From positions 204,812 through 268,811 of the forward strand of contig NZ_JOCT01000012.1 in assembly GCF_000717875.1 (NCBI RefSeq): a DNA stretch of 64,000 nucleotides. The letters are read 5' to 3'. Both the position numbers and the translations under genes were made by a program. A model generated the notes under the pieces. That model did not search any database. It was given only the letters and a program-made list of their open reading frames with translations, and had not been told where the DNA came from. Positions within the stretch are counted from its first letter, which is position 1. Each line of letters opens with the position of its first letter. Below are positions 47,579 through 57,213 of the stretch, piece after piece. This DNA comes from Streptomyces sp. NRRL S-455. GTDB lineage: Bacteria > Actinomycetota > Actinomycetes > Streptomycetales > Streptomycetaceae.

Positions 47579-50500
47579 GCGCGCGGGCCGCCTCCCGCAG
47601 CCCCTCCCGCTCCAGGGCGGCATACTCCGACACCGCGTCGGCGTACGCCGCCCCGTCGGCCTCCTCGGCGGCCCGACGGGCGCGGTGGGCGGACATCGCG
47701 GGGAAGGTCTGCGGCACATGCATCCGCCCGGCCAGCGCCAGCAGCCGCACCGCCGAGGCGTCGCCCGCGGCGAGCCGGGCCAGGCCGAGGGCCAGCACAT
47801 CGGTGCCGGACACCGGGATCTCCCCGGCCGGGCGGGAGCCGTCGGCGAGCAGCGTCCGCAACCGGCCCTCCACCTCGGCCACCAGGCCGGCGACCGGCTC
47901 CAGTCGCCCGGCGTACGCGTGCGCGGCCACCGCATAGGCTTCGATCGCCCGGGCCCACGGATCCACGGTGGGGTCGGCGGGCGGCGAGTCGTCTCCGCGC
48001 AGCCGCTCCACGGCCATCCGCCACCGCTTCAGCCCCAGCTCGGTCAGACCCCGGGCCAGCGCGATCTCGGCCCAGGCCGCCAGGTCGATCAAGACGGTCG
48101 AGGTGCGCTCCGTCGGCCGGCTCCGCTCCACACGCCGCAGCCAGTCCTCGGCCTCGTCCACCTCACCACGCTGCAGGCAGGCCAGCGCCAGACCCCGGCG
48201 CAGGCCCGTCGTGGGCGACTGGTCACTCAGGTGCTCCAAGGCCTCCAGCGCGGCCACCAGATGCCGGTACGCCTCCTCGCCCAGACCGGCGTCCGCGCAC
48301 AACTCGCCGCAGCGGGAGTGGCCGAGCAGCTTGAGCGACGGGTTGGGCACGGCGTCGACCGCGGCCAGCAGCCGGCGGGCGGAGGACAGCGCACGCTCCG
48401 GCTGGTGCTCGTACTCCCAGAGATAGCTGGCCACGCACTCGGCGATGCCCGCCAGCAAGGGCGCGTCGCTCGCGCACAGTTCCAGCAGCGCCTCATAGCC
48501 GGGCGGGCGCGTGTCCGGAAGAGCGCACAGCACGACGGCGAGCGCCCGCAGCAGGGTGTCCGGCTCCGCGGGAGGCAGCCGGCGCAGGGTGACGAGATGG
48601 CGCGTGTGCAGCGGGCCGTATCCGATGAACGGGGCGGCGGTGCAGATGGCGCTGAGGGTGCGGGTGACCTCGATGTGCCGGGCGTCGGGGCGGTAGTGCG
48701 ACAGCGGCGCCGCGGTGTCGGCGGCCAGGACCAGCACCCGGTGGAAGCTCGTCGAGTCGGTCAGCCAGGTGCCGGCCAGCACCGCGCCGGCCGCGGCTGT
48801 GGTGGCGTGGTCCTGGCGGGCCAGGGCGTACCGCAGGGCGAGCACGAGGTTGTCCTGCTCCGCGCGCAGCCGAGCCCAGTGCCGCAGCGGCTCAGGGCCG
48901 GCCATCGCATCGTGGTTGGCCAGTCCGAAGTCCCGTGCCCAGTCCAGGAACCGGCCGGTGACCGCCTCCGCCTCCCCGGCGGCGGTCCGCCGGGCGGCGC
49001 TGAACTCCCGCACCGTCTCCAGCATGTGGAAGCGGATCCCGGCCGCGGTGTCGGAGGCCTTCAGCAGCGACTGGTCGACCAGTTGCTCCAGCAGGTCCAG
49101 CGCGTCACCGCTGTCCCCCAGCACCTGCCGCGCCGCCTCTTCGGTGAAGCCGCCGGGGAAGACGGACAGCGCCCGCAGCGCCGCCCGCGCGTCTTCCTCC
49201 AGCAGATTCCAGCTCCACTCGACGACCGCGTGCAGCGTGCGGTGCCGCTCGGGTGCGTCCCGGGCCCCGCCGCGCAACAGCGCGAACCGGTCGCCGAGGC
49301 GGCGGGCGATCTCGGGTACGGACAGCACCCGCACCCGCGCCGCCGCCAACTCCACGGCGAGCGGCAGCCCGTCCAGATGCCGGCACAACTCCGCAACCGC
49401 CCCGGGCGGCAGCTCGACGCCGGGCCGCGCGGCCCGGGCCCGCTGTCCGAACAGCTCGATCGAGGTCGCCGGGCTCAGCTGCGGCAGCTGGTACAGCGCT
49501 TCCGAGCTGAGCCCCAGCGGCGCTCGGCTCGTGACCAGCACCCGCAGGTCCTTGGACCGCGCCACCAGCTCCCGCACCAGGTCGGCGGCGCCCCGGACCA
49601 CCTGCTCGCAGTTGTCCAGCACCAGCAGCGCGGGGCCGGCACCGAGGGCGGCGACGATTCCGCCGGGTACATCCGCCCCGCCGCCGTACGCTCCGACTCC
49701 ACCGCGTGGCGCCTCCCCACCGCCGAGCGCCGACGCCACCTCGCCGGCCACGTCGTCGTCCGCACCGACTCCGGCCAGCGAGACGAAGTGCACCACCCGC
49801 TGCTCCGCCCGGCGGCTGACGGCGTGCGCGAGCCGCGTCTTGCCGAGCCCGCCGGGGCCGACGATCGAGACCAGCCGCGAGAGGTGCAACAGCCCGGCCA
49901 CCGCCGCGAGATCCTCGTCCCGCCCCAGCAGCGGATTCGGATCGTGCGGCACCCCGTACCGGACCACGGGCGCCTCGACCCGCAGCAACTCCTGATGCAC
50001 GGCCTTCAGCCCGGCCCCCGGGTCGGTGCCGAGACCGTCGCGGAGCTCGCGCCGGTACGCGTCGTAGCGGGCGAGCGCCGCCGACGGCCCGGCCGTGGCC
50101 GCCTCGGCGCGCAGCAGCTCCGCCAGGACCTCCTCGTCGTGCGGCGCCCCGGCGAAGACCCCGGTCAGCGGCGCCATGGCCTCGGCCCGTCGCCCCAGCC
50201 GGGCGAGCGCGAGCGCACGGGAGCGCACGAGCACGTCGTAGAGCGGCGCCCGCTCGGCCCGCAGCTCCGCCACCGGGTCGCCCGGCGCGGCGTCGGCGTG
50301 CGGGGCCGCGTCCCAGAAGGCGAGGCCCTCCTCCGCACGCGCCAGGGCGGCGGCATGATCTCCGGCCCGGGCATGCCGGGCGCTCGCCTCGGCGCACCGC
50401 ACCACCGCGGAACTGTCGACCTGCTCCTCACCCAGCGCCAGCCGGTAGCCGCTCGGGGTGCTGACGACGACGTCGGCCCCGAGCTGGGAGCGGGTACGGG

Positions 50501-50693
50501 AGACCAGGATCCGCAGCGCGTTGGCCGGGTTGGCCGGCAGCTCGTCCTGCCACAGCCCGTCCACCAGCCGCGCGGTACTGCAACCGGAGCGCAACTCGCC
50601 CGCGAGCAGTGCGAGCAGTCCGCGCAGCCGGGGCGCGGTGATCTCCCGGCCGCGGTAGGCCACACGCGAAAGGAGGGTCAGGTCGGTCGTCAC
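47559..50693 (-). CDS. BTAD / NB-ARC transcriptional regulator (AfsR/SARP-like)
   Basis: 1044 residues from the GTG at 50693. N-terminal OmpR-type winged helix (about 1-90, ITAPRLRGLLALLAGELRSG, NALRILVSRTRSQLG), BTAD helices (about 95-245, with ALARYDAYRRELRDGLGTDP), then an NB-ARC-type ATPase with Walker A VGPGGLGKTRLA (near 280), ALLVLDNCEQVV (Walker B, near 340) and LVTSRAPLGLSSEALYQLPQ. The C-terminal 400 residues are TPR-like. This is a large activator of the kind that controls antibiotic or exporter genes; the adjacent ABC exporter is a candidate target. No Shine-Dalgarno precedes the start; see the leaderless promoter call. Confidence 0.9.
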   Translation of the reverse strand: MTTDLTLLSRVAYRGREITAPRLRGLLALLAGELRSGCSTARLVDGLWQDELPANPANALRILVSRTRSQLGADVVVSTPSGYRLALGEEQVDSSAVVRCAEASARHARAGDHAAALARAEEGLAFWDAAPHADAAPGDPVAELRAERAPLYDVLVRSRALALARLGRRAEAMAPLTGVFAGAPHDEEVLAELLRAEAATAGPSAALARYDAYRRELRDGLGTDPGAGLKAVHQELLRVEAPVVRYGVPHDPNPLLGRDEDLAAVAGLLHLSRLVSIVGPGGLGKTRLAHAVSRRAEQRVVHFVSLAGVGADDDVAGEVASALGGGEAPRGGVGAYGGGADVPGGIVAALGAGPALLVLDNCEQVVRGAADLVRELVARSKDLRVLVTSRAPLGLSSEALYQLPQLSPATSIELFGQRARAARPGVELPPGAVAELCRHLDGLPLAVELAAARVRVLSVPEIARRLGDRFALLRGGARDAPERHRTLHAVVEWSWNLLEEDARAALRALSVFPGGFTEEAARQVLGDSGDALDLLEQLVDQSLLKASDTAAGIRFHMLETVREFSAARRTAAGEAEAVTGRFLDWARDFGLANHDAMAGPEPLRHWARLRAEQDNLVLALRYALARQDHATTAAAGAVLAGTWLTDSTSFHRVLVLAADTAAPLSHYRPDARHIEVTRTLSAICTAAPFIGYGPLHTRHLVTLRRLPPAEPDTLLRALAVVLCALPDTRPPGYEALLELCASDAPLLAGIAECVASYLWEYEHQPERALSSARRLLAAVDAVPNPSLKLLGHSRCGELCADAGLGEEAYRHLVAALEALEHLSDQSPTTGLRRGLALACLQRGEVDEAEDWLRRVERSRPTERTSTVLIDLAAWAEIALARGLTELGLKRWRMAVERLRGDDSPPADPTVDPWARAIEAYAVAAHAYAGRLEPVAGLVAEVEGRLRTLLADGSRPAGEIPVSGTDVLALGLARLAAGDASAVRLLALAGRMHVPQTFPAMSAHRARRAAEEADGAAYADAVSEYAALEREGLREAARALISGRG

Positions 50694-50699
50694 TCGGTC

Positions 50700-50705
50700 A
50701 GGTTA
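50700..50705 (-). promoter_or_regulatory. Possible -10 box for leaderless transcript of the BTAD regulator
   Basis: On the minus strand TAACCT (TANNNT) occupies positions -12 to -7 relative to the GTG at 50693, the spacing typical of promoters whose transcript begins at the start codon. The absence of a ribosome-binding site before this GTG supports it. The -35 region is unclear. Confidence 0.5.
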
Positions 50706-50949
50706 TCGATTGCGGGTTCCTGGGCAGCTGCTATCACCAACCGGAGCCAGGTCGAACTCCACGGACGGGGAGCGGAGTTGGTGTCGGCCGGAGGGGCGGG
50801 GGAGGAGACGCGGCGAAACTCGCCGGCCGCCGCGGAGCGGCCGACCTGTCCTGCTCGGCGGGATGGGCGCGTCGCCGGGGTGGGCGAGTGGAGAACGCGT
50901 CCGGAGTCGCGGCCAGAACCTGTCCGCGAGCCCCGCTAGCGTGCCTCAT

Positions 50950-52065
50950 ATGACGAACACCAAGCGGAGCGTCACCGGCACGGTGCCCCACCTCGGCACC
51001 CGTGCCCTCAACCGCGCCACCCTCGACCGGCAGCTTCTCCTGCGCCTGGCCCGGGTCTCCGCCGCCGCGGCCGTCGGGCACCTGGCCGGCCTCCAGGCGC
51101 AGAACGTGAAGCCGCCGTACTACGCGCTCGCCGCCCGCCTCGACGGTTTCGCCCCCGAGGCGTTGTCCCGGCTCATGGCCGACCGTGAGGTCGTCCGGAT
51201 CGTCACGATGCGCTCCACCCTCCACACCCACACCGCTCAGGACTGCCTCACCCTGCGGCCGCTGACGCAGCCGGCCATGGAGCGGGAGCTGTCGAATTTC
51301 CGCAAGGGACTCGCCGGTGTGGACCTCGACCGGCTCTCCCGCCTCGCCCGCGATCTCGTCGAGGCCGAACCCCGCACCATGAGGCAACTGCGCGAGGCCC
51401 TGGCGACGGAGTGGCCCGAGGCCGACCCGCAGTCCCTGGCCGTCGCCGCCCGGTGCCGCCTCCCGCTCGTGCAGGTGACGCCGCGCGGACTGTGGGGCAG
51501 GAGCGGACAGGTCCGTCTGACCACCGCCGAGCACTGGCTCGGCCGTCCCGCCGGACCGGCCGCCACACCCGACGCGGCCGTCCCGCGCTACCTCGCCGCC
51601 TTCGGCCCGGCCTCCGTGCGGGACATGCAGACCTGGGCCGGACTGACCCGCCTGGGCGATGCCTTCGAGCGCCTCCGCCCGGAACTCGTCACCTTCCGGG
51701 ACGACAAGGGCGTTGAACTCTTCGACCTCCCGGACGCCCCGCGCCCCGACCCGGACACCCCGGCCCCGCCGCGCTTCCTGCCCGAGTTCGACAATCTCCT
51801 GCTCTCCCACGCCGACCGCACCCGCGTCGTCCGGCCCGAGCACCGGGGCCGCTCCTGGCAGGGGAACATCGCCTACCCCACGCTTCTCGTCGACGGCTTC
51901 CTCGCCGGGCTGTGGCGGCTCGAGGAGGACGCGCTCGTGATCGAGCCCTTCGACCGGCTCACCAGGACCCAGCGGGACGAGGTCACCGCCGAGGGCGAGC
52001 GGATGCTGAGGGTGATGCACCCGGAGACGTCGTACGACATCCGCTTCGGCGTCGTACGCAAGTGA
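50950..52065 (+). CDS. Winged-helix DNA-binding domain protein (HTH_42 family)
   Basis: 371 residues from the ATG at 50950. It shows the family layout: RALNRATLDRQLLLRLARVS, HLAGLQAQNVKPPYYALAAR (LQAQ motif), IVTMRSTLHTHTAQDCLTLR, the LPLVQVTPRGLWG strand, then AAFGPASVRDMQTWAGLTRL and LPEFDNLLLSHADRTRVV (a conserved DN-LLSH motif). Members related to E. coli YcaQ are DNA glycosylases for interstrand crosslinks, but many actinobacterial paralogues are uncharacterised. Repair or regulation cannot be separated by sequence here. Confidence 0.88.
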   Translation: MTNTKRSVTGTVPHLGTRALNRATLDRQLLLRLARVSAAAAVGHLAGLQAQNVKPPYYALAARLDGFAPEALSRLMADREVVRIVTMRSTLHTHTAQDCLTLRPLTQPAMERELSNFRKGLAGVDLDRLSRLARDLVEAEPRTMRQLREALATEWPEADPQSLAVAARCRLPLVQVTPRGLWGRSGQVRLTTAEHWLGRPAGPAATPDAAVPRYLAAFGPASVRDMQTWAGLTRLGDAFERLRPELVTFRDDKGVELFDLPDAPRPDPDTPAPPRFLPEFDNLLLSHADRTRVVRPEHRGRSWQGNIAYPTLLVDGFLAGLWRLEEDALVIEPFDRLTRTQRDEVTAEGERMLRVMHPETSYDIRFGVVRK

Positions 52066-52075
52066 TCGCGGTTGC

Positions 52076-52193
52076 GGCCGCGGGCCGCCGAAGCGGTCAG
52101 CCCCCACAGCGTGTCCGTGACGAGACCGATCGAGATCGGTACCAGGCCCAGCACCAGCATCTGCACGGTGACATGGCCCGCGGAGTGGTCCAC
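52076..52193 (-). pseudogene. LysE/RhtB-type transporter fragment
   Basis: A minus-strand stretch reads DHSAGHVTVQMLVLGLVPIS, IGLVTDTLWGLTASAARG, a recognisable slice of a LysE-family amino-acid exporter (the helix after FVDP...GHV). Both the N-terminal two thirds and the C-terminus are gone, leaving about 40 codons between the winged-helix gene and a terminator. It looks like a decayed gene. Confidence 0.6.
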
Positions 52194-52233
52194 GCGCAGC
52201 CGGGCCCTCCGGACCCAGGGGGAGACATGGAGA

Positions 52234-52274
52234 GGGGGCGTTGCGGGCCGCTCGTGGAGGCCCGCAACGCCCCC
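52234..52274. terminator. Strong terminator between winged-helix and trypsin genes
   Basis: A perfect 16-bp stem GGGGGCGTTGCGGGCC (52234-52249) and its complement (52259-52274) with a 9-base loop, followed by CGGCTTTTAC. It ends the plus-strand transcript; on the minus strand it can end the trypsin gene, whose stop is 39 bases away. Confidence 0.85.
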
Positions 52275-52312
52275 CGGCTTTTACCTGAGGGGTGCTCAGG
52301 AGCTGTCGGAGG

Positions 52313-53104
52313 TCATGAGTTGACCTGCGTCGAGACCAGGTTGGAGAAGGTGGTCAGCCGGGTGTAGACGCCCGGGTAACCGGCCTGGGCGCAGCCTTCG
52401 CCCCAGGAGGTGATGCCTGCCAGGACGCCCCCGATGAGCAGGGGACCGCCGCTGTCGCCCTGGCAGGTGTCCACGCCGCCGGAGGTCTTTCCGGCGCACA
52501 CCATGTCGCTCTGCACGAAGTCGGAGCCGTAGGAGCTCGCGCAGCCGGCGTCGGACACGGTCGGTACGGTCGCGGTGCGGAGCTGGTTGGAGGAGCTGCC
52601 GCCCGAGGAGGTGGTGCCCCAGCCGAGGATGCGGGCGGTGGTGCCGGCCGCGTACACGGAGGTCTGGGAGGAGGAGACGTACTTCGCCGGGGTGTACGGC
52701 ATCGACGTCGACAGCGTCAGCACCGCCACGTCGTCGCCCTTGGTGACGTTGGTGTAGCTCGGGTGGATCCAGATCTTGCTGACGCGGCTGACGGTGCCGT
52801 TGGTGCCGTTGAGATAGGTGCGGCCACCGACCACACGCACGCTGCTGGTGGTCTCGCCGACCATGCAGTGGGCGGCGGTGACGACCTTGGTGGGCGAGAC
52901 CAGCGTGCCGCCGCAGAACTGGTTCTGCGAGGCGTCCGTGATCTGCATGACGAACGGGTACGCGGACGTGGTGGTCGTGGTTCCGCCGACGATCGGCTGG
53001 GGCGCGGCGACGGCGGCGGGAGCGGTCAGCAGCGCGGTCGTGGCGGCGGCGGCGGTCGCCGCGGCGACGGCGGCGGCCTTCTTGGCACGGTCGAGCCCGA
53101 ACAT
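52313..53104 (-). CDS. Secreted trypsin-like serine protease
   Basis: 263 residues from the ATG at 53104 (AGGAG upstream). A signal peptide (basic N-terminus, long Ala-rich core) and short propeptide end before IVGG (38-41), the zymogen activation point. Catalytic triad His79 (VVTAAHC), Asp125 (DDVAVL) and Ser218 (GDSGGP); Asp212, six residues before the serine, gives trypsin-like Arg/Lys specificity. Cysteines pair as in Streptomyces griseus trypsin. It acts outside the cell in protein degradation. It stands alone with about 200 bases of upstream spacer. Confidence 0.94.
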   Translation of the reverse strand: MFGLDRAKKAAAVAAATAAAATTALLTAPAAVAAPQPIVGGTTTTTSAYPFVMQITDASQNQFCGGTLVSPTKVVTAAHCMVGETTSSVRVVGGRTYLNGTNGTVSRVSKIWIHPSYTNVTKGDDVAVLTLSTSMPYTPAKYVSSSQTSVYAAGTTARILGWGTTSSGGSSSNQLRTATVPTVSDAGCASSYGSDFVQSDMVCAGKTSGGVDTCQGDSGGPLLIGGVLAGITSWGEGCAQAGYPGVYTRLTTFSNLVSTQVNS

Positions 53105-53306
53105 GGGTCTCCTCAGGAGTTGCCGGTGGGGAGTCGCGCGGGTAGTCGTGCACGGAGACCCCGACGCCGTTGTTCGGATCTCCGTGTGCCCGGCGAGCGG
53201 CACGCCCCAAAGCTAGGGCTCGGAAGGCAGAGCTCCCAATGAGGGAACCCCCTAAGGGAGTTGGGCAGGGAAAACCCTCGATGGGGACCCGTAAACCCAG
53301 GTCGGG

Positions 53307-56159
53307 TCAGGTCGTGCGGCGGCCCGCCGCCAGCCGCACGATGTCCACCCGCGAGCGGATCCCCAGCTTCCGGTAGACCCGGGTGAGCGTCGCCTCGACG
53401 GTCTTCACGCTGATGAACAGACGGGCCGCGATCTCCCGGTTGGTCGCTCCCTCCATCACCAGTGAGGCGACCTGACGCTCCATCGAGGCGAGGCCCTCCA
53501 GCGCGTCGAGGGCGACGGGCGGCGCCACGGAGGCCGGCTCCACCGCGGCGGGACCGGCCGCGACGGCCGCGTCGACCTGCCGCAGCCAGGGCAGCGCCCG
53601 GCACCGCCGGAACAGCCGGGCGGCCTCGTCGTAGGACGCCGGACCCGGCAGGCGGGTCCCGCCGGCGCGGGGGAAGGCGGCGGTCTGGGTGCGCAGGCGG
53701 GCCAGCGCGAAGGCAGCCCGGGCCTCCTCCAGGCCGTATCCGAGCCTGCCGAGCCGGTCCTGCACGGACGTCAACCGGACCAGGGCGGCCTCGTGTTCGC
53801 CATGGGCGGCCCGTACCAGCGCCTCGGCCCGGTCGAGCACGGCCAGCACGCTCTGCCGGCCCAGCCGCAGCGCGTGCACCCGTGCCGTGTCGATCACGTC
53901 CTGCGCCTCGCCCGGTTCACCGATGCGGACCAGGGCCTCTGCGAGGTCGCCGTGCCAGCGGCCGCGCGCCGGGTCGTTGATGCCGAGGCTCTGCTCCAGC
54001 TCCCGCACCCGGCGCAGCGAACGGACCGCGCCCGTCGGGTCCCCGGCCACCAACTGGGCGTAGCCCAGCGCCGCCAGCGCCCGGGACAGGTACATCTGGT
54101 CGCCGTCGACCTCGGCGTGGTCGGCCGCCTCACGGGCGAGGGCCATCGCCTGGTCGACATCCCCGGCCGAGGCCTCCGCGAGGGAGGTGAGCATGGCCGA
54201 GGCGCCCTCACCGATGCCGGAGTCCCGGGCGAGCCGCAGGCTCTCACGGGCCAGGTCGAGGGCCCGGCCGCAGTGCCCGGTGCGCAGCTCCGTCTCGGCG
54301 AGGAAGCGCAGGAAGTGCACCTCGCTCTCGACCATGCCGCGCCGCCGCACCTCACGCAGCAGCGCGGTGATGGTGGTCCGTGCCTCGGGCAGCTGGTCGC
54401 TCATGATGAGCCAGCGGAACCGGGCCGAGCCGGCACCGTTGTGGTGGCAGGCCACATAGGGGTCCTGGGGTTCCCTCAGCGCCCGTTTGACCGTGGCGGG
54501 GGCGTCCGGGTGGCCCATCAGGGTCTCGGTGGAGGCCTGGAAGGACAGCGCCATCAGCTCGGTGCGGCGGTCCCCGCCCCGGGCGGCCAGCTCCGCCGCG
54601 TGCGCGGCCTCCTGCCGGGCCTCGGCGAAGTCGCCCTCGACGACCAGTCCCCGCCAGGCCAGCTGGTAGTGGACCAGGGCGAGCAGGCCGGGGTCGTCCC
54701 CCGCGTCGGCCAGCACCTGCGGGAACACGGCGTCGACCTCACCGAGCGCCTGCCCGGCGGCCTCGATGACCACCATCCAGGCGCGTACCCGCTCCGCGGG
54801 CACGGTGGCACGCGTCAGTACGTCGCGGGCGATGTCCCGGGCGAGATCGGCCTCGCCGGCGGTGATCGCGTCCTCGGCGGCCTGCAGACGGCGCTCGTCC
54901 GGGCCGGGCGTACTGTCCGCGGGGGTGTGCCGGGCCGCGAGCAGCCCGAGCGACGCGGCCACGGACGGTGCCCCGCGGTCCCGGGCCAGCGCGCCGGCGT
55001 CGGCGAGCCGGGCCGCCACCTCCGGGTCGGTGCCGGTGGTCGCCAGGGCCAGGTGCCGGGCCCGCTCGATCGGGTCGGAGGCCGCGGTGGACAGCGCGGC
55101 GTGCACGGCCCGCCGTTCCCGCGCCGGGGCCTCCGCGTACAGAGCGGCCGAGATCAGCGGGTGCGCGAACCGTACGGCGGGGCCCTCCGCCTCCGTCGCC
55201 AGCAGCCCGAGCGCCGCCGCCTGGGCGGTCTCGGCCTCTGCCTGTTCCCGGCCGGCCGCGTGCAGCAGCGCCAGCGTGGGGCGGGCACCGGCGCTGGCCA
55301 CGAGGAGGGTGCGGCGCGCCTCGTCCGACAGCATCTCCAGCCGGTTCAGCACCAGGGCCCGCAGTGAGGTGGGCACGGGCAGCGGCTCGCCGGGCCGGGG
55401 CCGGGCCGGGCTCTCGGCCAGGGCGCGGCCCAGCTCCAGGGCGAAGAGGGGGTTGCCACCGCTGGTGCGGTGGATGTCGCGGATCGTGGAGCGGGACAGG
55501 GGCGCGTAGCCGCGGTGGTCCAGCAGAGCCGAGACCTGCGTACGGGACAGCGGGCCCAGCCGGACGGCGAGGGTGTCGGGCGGGGACGCGCGTAGATGGC
55601 GGTCGTACTCCTGGCCCTCGGTCCGCACCGCGCACAGCATCTGCACGGGCGTGTCGCCCAGCCGGCGGGCGGCGAAGCCGAGCAGCTCGGCACTGGCGGC
55701 ATCCAGCCACTGGAGGTCGTCGGCGACGACGAGCACCGGGCCCTTCGCGGCCAGCGCACGCAGCGCCGACAGCACGGCGAGGCGCAGCGCGAGCCCGTCC
55801 CGCTGGAGGGTGGACTCGCCGCGGCCGGTGAGCGCCGACTCCAGCGCGGTGCGCTGGGCCGCGGGCAGCCGGCCGGAGATCTCGTCCAGCACCAGGCCGA
55901 ACAGGTCGGCCAGCGCCAGGAAGGGCAGATGGGATTCGGACTCGGTGGCCGAGCAGCGCAACACGGTCCGGGCCGCACCGGCGTCATCCGCGGCCAGCGC
56001 CCGCAGCACCGTCGACTTTCCGATTCCGGCGGGGCCGTGGAGCAGCACACTGCCGCCCCGGCCGAGCTGCTCACGCGCGGACGTGAACGCGTCCTCCCGG
56101 CCGATGACCAGGTCGGGGCGGCTCCTGGGAGGCTCCTGGAAGTCCCGTCGCACGGTCAC
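53307..56159 (-). CDS. LAL-type LuxR-family regulator with AAA ATPase
   Basis: 950 residues from the GTG at 56159, with GGGAGGGG 4 bases upstream. N-terminal ATPase: Walker A LLHGPAGIGKSTVLRALAAD (about 39-58), Walker B VLVVADDLQWLDAASAELLG (near 140). A long TPR-like region fills the middle. The C-terminal LuxR HTH has SMERQVASLVMEGATNREIA, ARLFISVKTVEATLTRVYRK (about 878-920). LAL proteins activate secondary-metabolite or catabolic genes. An AT-rich TAATAT lies about 30 bases before the start in the TTGCCTAATATTGGCC stretch, a plausible -10 region. Confidence 0.92.
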   Translation of the reverse strand: MTVRRDFQEPPRSRPDLVIGREDAFTSAREQLGRGGSVLLHGPAGIGKSTVLRALAADDAGAARTVLRCSATESESHLPFLALADLFGLVLDEISGRLPAAQRTALESALTGRGESTLQRDGLALRLAVLSALRALAAKGPVLVVADDLQWLDAASAELLGFAARRLGDTPVQMLCAVRTEGQEYDRHLRASPPDTLAVRLGPLSRTQVSALLDHRGYAPLSRSTIRDIHRTSGGNPLFALELGRALAESPARPRPGEPLPVPTSLRALVLNRLEMLSDEARRTLLVASAGARPTLALLHAAGREQAEAETAQAAALGLLATEAEGPAVRFAHPLISAALYAEAPARERRAVHAALSTAASDPIERARHLALATTGTDPEVAARLADAGALARDRGAPSVAASLGLLAARHTPADSTPGPDERRLQAAEDAITAGEADLARDIARDVLTRATVPAERVRAWMVVIEAAGQALGEVDAVFPQVLADAGDDPGLLALVHYQLAWRGLVVEGDFAEARQEAAHAAELAARGGDRRTELMALSFQASTETLMGHPDAPATVKRALREPQDPYVACHHNGAGSARFRWLIMSDQLPEARTTITALLREVRRRGMVESEVHFLRFLAETELRTGHCGRALDLARESLRLARDSGIGEGASAMLTSLAEASAGDVDQAMALAREAADHAEVDGDQMYLSRALAALGYAQLVAGDPTGAVRSLRRVRELEQSLGINDPARGRWHGDLAEALVRIGEPGEAQDVIDTARVHALRLGRQSVLAVLDRAEALVRAAHGEHEAALVRLTSVQDRLGRLGYGLEEARAAFALARLRTQTAAFPRAGGTRLPGPASYDEAARLFRRCRALPWLRQVDAAVAAGPAAVEPASVAPPVALDALEGLASMERQVASLVMEGATNREIAARLFISVKTVEATLTRVYRKLGIRSRVDIVRLAAGRRTT

Positions 56160-56364
56160 GGATCCCCTCCCTGTGTCGTGTCCTGGCCAATATTAGGCAA
56201 CAGTTCTTTGACTTTCGGAGGGACGGCGTGGTGAGGGAAATAACAGCACGCGTCGGCGGACGAAATTCACCGGCCTCCCGAATGCGGCGGAACACGACGG
56301 CGGCGCCCGGCCGGGTACCCGCCGGCACGGGGAACAGACGGACGTCACACAAAACACCCCGAAC

Positions 56365-57177
56365 CTACGGCAACCATCCCGCCCGGCGCGCCGCGACCAC
56401 GGCCTCGCCACGGGTCCGGGCACCCAGCTTCCGCATGGCCGACCGCAGATACCCCTTGACGGTCTCGGGCGTCACGCCCAGCCGCTCCGCTGCGACCGCG
56501 TTTGTTGCCCCGGCCGCGACACAGGCCAGCACGTCCACCTCGCGCGGCGCCAGCCGCACCCGGGGCGGCGGTGAACTCCCCGCCGTCAGCAACGCACACG
56601 CGTCGAGCAGCTCGGCGCGCAGCCGCTCGTCCGCGATCTTCGGAGCCAGCGCCCGCAGGGCCGCGTGCGCCTCCCGCACCTGCTCCCGGCCCGCGCCCGC
56701 CGCCCCGGCCTCGGCGGCGAGCGTCCGGGCCTCGTCCCGCACGACCAGGGCCCGCTCCACGTCCCGGGCCGCCTCCACGGCCGCGTCCAGGATGCGCCCG
56801 CCCAGAGGCCGGGCCGCGCGCAGCGCCCCGTACAGCACCCCGCGCACCCGATGCCGTACCACCACCGGCACGGCCAGCACCGAGCGCAGCCCCTCCACGG
56901 CGACCGGGGCGTCGTACTCGTGGCTGATCCGCCGCGACACCGAGTAGTCCGTCACCACGCACGGCCGGGTGAGCGCCACCGCCTTGCCGCCCAGACCGTT
57001 CCCGGACGTCACCACGAGCGACCGCAGTGCGTGCGTCGCCGTCCCGCTGAGTTCGCTGATGCGCATCTGATGCCCGGCCTCCATGAGGCCGCCGAAGGCG
57101 ACCGGAAGGCCGGTGGTGCGGCGCAGACGCAGCAGCGCGTTCCGTATGTCGACCGCGTCGGACGCGTCCCCTGTCAC
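56365..57177 (-). CDS. GAF-LuxR transcriptional regulator
   Basis: 270 residues. The N-terminal about 150 residues form a GAF-like sensor (GLPVAFGGLMEAGHQMRISE, GLGGKAVALTRPCVVTDYSV, SVLAVPVVVRHRVRGVLYGA). A helical linker (about 140-200) precedes the LuxR HTH (RLAPREVDVLACVAAGATNA, VAAERLGVTPETVKGYLRSA, MRKLGARTRGEAVVAARRAG). It is divergent from the acyl-CoA synthetase pair, 125 bases away, and is a good candidate for their regulator, possibly sensing an acyl or aromatic ligand. Confidence 0.9.
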   Translation of the reverse strand: MTGDASDAVDIRNALLRLRRTTGLPVAFGGLMEAGHQMRISELSGTATHALRSLVVTSGNGLGGKAVALTRPCVVTDYSVSRRISHEYDAPVAVEGLRSVLAVPVVVRHRVRGVLYGALRAARPLGGRILDAAVEAARDVERALVVRDEARTLAAEAGAAGAGREQVREAHAALRALAPKIADERLRAELLDACALLTAGSSPPPRVRLAPREVDVLACVAAGATNAVAAERLGVTPETVKGYLRSAMRKLGARTRGEAVVAARRAGWLP

Positions 57178-57213
57178 CTGTTCGCCCCTTCACTACGACT
57201 GCCGTGCGGGCGC

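Noticed and set aside
47685..50939. A 1084-codon plus-strand open frame opposite the BTAD regulator
   Set aside because: It is an antisense shadow caused by GC bias; the translation is low-complexity Arg/Gly/His/Gln-rich, while the minus strand encodes a clear BTAD/NB-ARC protein.
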